Both the position numbers and the translations under genes were made by a program. Below, piece by piece: positions 12,667-13,968 of a stretch of 13,968 bases of DNA (position 1 is the first letter of the stretch; each line of letters starts with the position of its first letter). This DNA is from an uncultured Eubacterium sp. GTDB lineage: Bacteria; Bacillota; Clostridia; Lachnospirales; Lachnospiraceae. Location: assembly GCA_900547255.1 (NCBI GenBank), contig URGC01000066.1:1-13968 (forward strand), read 5' to 3'. The notes beneath the pieces were generated by a model, which did no database searches, was not told the origin of the DNA, and worked only from the letters and a program-made list of their open reading frames with translations.

Positions 12667-13968
12667 ATGGCAGAGGAATCAAAGAAGTCTAATAACGCGA
12701 TGAAGTTTGACAAGATTCAGATTAAACTTGCTTCTCCAGAGAATATATTAGAGTGGTCACATGGCGAGGTAACTAAGCCTGAGACAATCAATTACAGAAC
12801 ATTAAAGCCTGAAAGAGATGGTCTGTTCTGTGAGAGAATATTTGGACCTAGTAAGGACTGGGAATGCCACTGCGGTAAATACAAGAAAATCAAAGATAAG
12901 GGTATTATCTGTGATAAGTGTGGTGTTGAGGTTACTAAGGCAAGCGTGCGAAGAGACCGTATGGGTCATATTCACCTTGCTGCACCAGTATCTCATATCT
13001 GGTATTTCAAGGGAATCCCAAGTAGAATGGATTTAATCCTTGATATCGGTCCTAAGAATCTTGAAAAGGTTCTTTACTTTGCAGCATACATTGTACTTGA
13101 TCCAGGTGAAACAGATATTCCTTTCAAGAAGATAATGACTGAACAGGAATACAGAGAAGCATATGATCAGTATGGCAACACATTCCGTGTTGGTATGGGT
13201 GCAGAAGCTATATATGAGCTCTTAAAGAATGTTAATCTTGAGGAAGAGGTTGTTAAGCTTAAAGAAGAGCTTGCTAATACAACTTCACAGAAGGCGGCAA
13301 GACTTATCAAGAGAATCGAGGTTATGGAGGCATTTATTAATGCTGGAACTAAGCCTGAGTGGATGATACTTACAGAAGTACCAGTTATCCCACCAGATTT
13401 AAGACCTATGGTTCAGCTTGATGGTGGTAGATTTGCTACATCAGACCTTAATGATTTATACAGAAGAATTATCAACAGAAATAATCGTCTTGCACGACTT
13501 ATTGAACTTGGAGCACCAGATATCATCGTTCGTAACGAGAAGAGAATGCTTCAGGAAGCTGTTGATGCGCTGATTGATAATGGACGTAGAAATGGTCGTC
13601 CAGTAACTGGTCCTGGTAACAGAGCGTTAAAGTCATTATCTGATTTACTTAAAGGTAAGCAGGGACGTTTCCGTCAGAACCTTCTTGGTAAGCGAGTTGA
13701 CTATTCAGGTCGTTCAGTTATCGTAGTTGGTCCAGAACTTAAGATATACCAGTGTGGTCTTCCAAAGGAGATGGCTATCGAGCTTTTCAAGCCTTTCGTT
13801 ATGAGAGAGCTTGTAAGACGTGGCAAGGCTGAGAATATCAAGAAGGCTAAGAAGAGCGTTGAGGCACTTGAGAATGATGTATGGGATGTACTTGAAGATG
13901 TAATCAAAGAGCATCCAGTTATGCTTAACCGTGCCCCTACACTTCACAGACTTGGTATTCAGGCATTC
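12667..13968 (+). CDS. rpoC: DNA-directed RNA polymerase subunit beta', N-terminal part (3' end outside window)
   Basis: 434 residues are visible before the sequence ends. After a short leader the conserved clamp starts at KFDKIQIKLASPENILEWSHGEV. The zinc ribbon carries C67, C69, C82 and C85 (CHCGKYKK then CDKCGVEV). Then come RRDRMGHIHLAAPVSHIWYFKGIPSRM, PVIPPDLRPMVQLDGGRFATSDLNDLYRR, and the lid/rudder region NLLGKRVDYSGRS (338-350). The window stops in NRAPTLHRLGIQAF, just before where the catalytic NADFDGD aspartates are expected. AAGGGAG lies 7 bases before the ATG. It is co-transcribed with rpoB. Confidence 0.97.
   Translation, partial: MAEESKKSNNAMKFDKIQIKLASPENILEWSHGEVTKPETINYRTLKPERDGLFCERIFGPSKDWECHCGKYKKIKDKGIICDKCGVEVTKASVRRDRMGHIHLAAPVSHIWYFKGIPSRMDLILDIGPKNLEKVLYFAAYIVLDPGETDIPFKKIMTEQEYREAYDQYGNTFRVGMGAEAIYELLKNVNLEEEVVKLKEELANTTSQKAARLIKRIEVMEAFINAGTKPEWMILTEVPVIPPDLRPMVQLDGGRFATSDLNDLYRRIINRNNRLARLIELGAPDIIVRNEKRMLQEAVDALIDNGRRNGRPVTGPGNRALKSLSDLLKGKQGRFRQNLLGKRVDYSGRSVIVVGPELKIYQCGLPKEMAIELFKPFVMRELVRRGKAENIKKAKKSVEALENDVWDVLEDVIKEHPVMLNRAPTLHRLGIQAF

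Noticed and set aside
1..13968. CRISPR array, insertion sequence, attachment site or rRNA
   Set aside because: No spaced direct repeats, transposase-like frames, terminal inverted repeats or rRNA sequence were seen.

Overview
The window comes from a low-GC Gram-positive bacterium. The best guess is a motile member of the Clostridia, probably Lachnospiraceae. This rests on the A/T-rich codon use, strong AGGAGG-type ribosome binding sites, a zinc-ribbon L33, and an rpmG-secE-nusG-rplK-rplA-rplJ-rplL-rpoB-rpoC gene order in which rpoBC has its own promoter. A FliD-like protein of a divergent type and sites resembling the flagellar sigma-28 promoter point to motility. No species can be named from the sequence alone.

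Left part (1-4445): an accessory region that looks tied to flagella and glycans. It opens with the 3' end of a CatB/Vat-type hexapeptide O-acetyltransferase. Next is a small helical protein of unknown function behind a sigma-28-like promoter, then a hairpin terminator. Three co-directional genes follow: a GT4 glycosyltransferase, an unknown helical protein, and a StrF-type GT2 glycosyltransferase. They converge on a minus-strand gene for a FliD-like filament-cap protein, with one bidirectional terminator shared between them. A plausible reading, not proven, is a locus that decorates flagellin or another surface glycan.

Middle (4446-4885): a divergent control region. On the minus strand lie a good sigma-A promoter and a sigma-28-like promoter for the FliD-like gene. 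On the plus strand lie a palindrome and a direct repeat, a strong promoter, and a 110-base leader before rpmG. That leader can fold in two mutually exclusive ways around the rpmG ribosome binding site and is the best candidate here for an undescribed RNA regulator.

Right part (4886-13968): the core translation and transcription operons. rpmG (L33), secE and nusG run into rplK (L11) and rplA (L1). Each of the last two is preceded by an RNA element that copies the L1 binding site of 23S rRNA. A new promoter then drives an L10 leader with terminator and antiterminator, then rplJ and rplL, ending in a very strong terminator. rpoB has its own extended -10 promoter and is followed after 17 bases by rpoC, which leaves the window before its active-site motif. 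The autogenous elements show how this cluster balances ribosomal protein output, while RNA polymerase synthesis is uncoupled from L7/L12.
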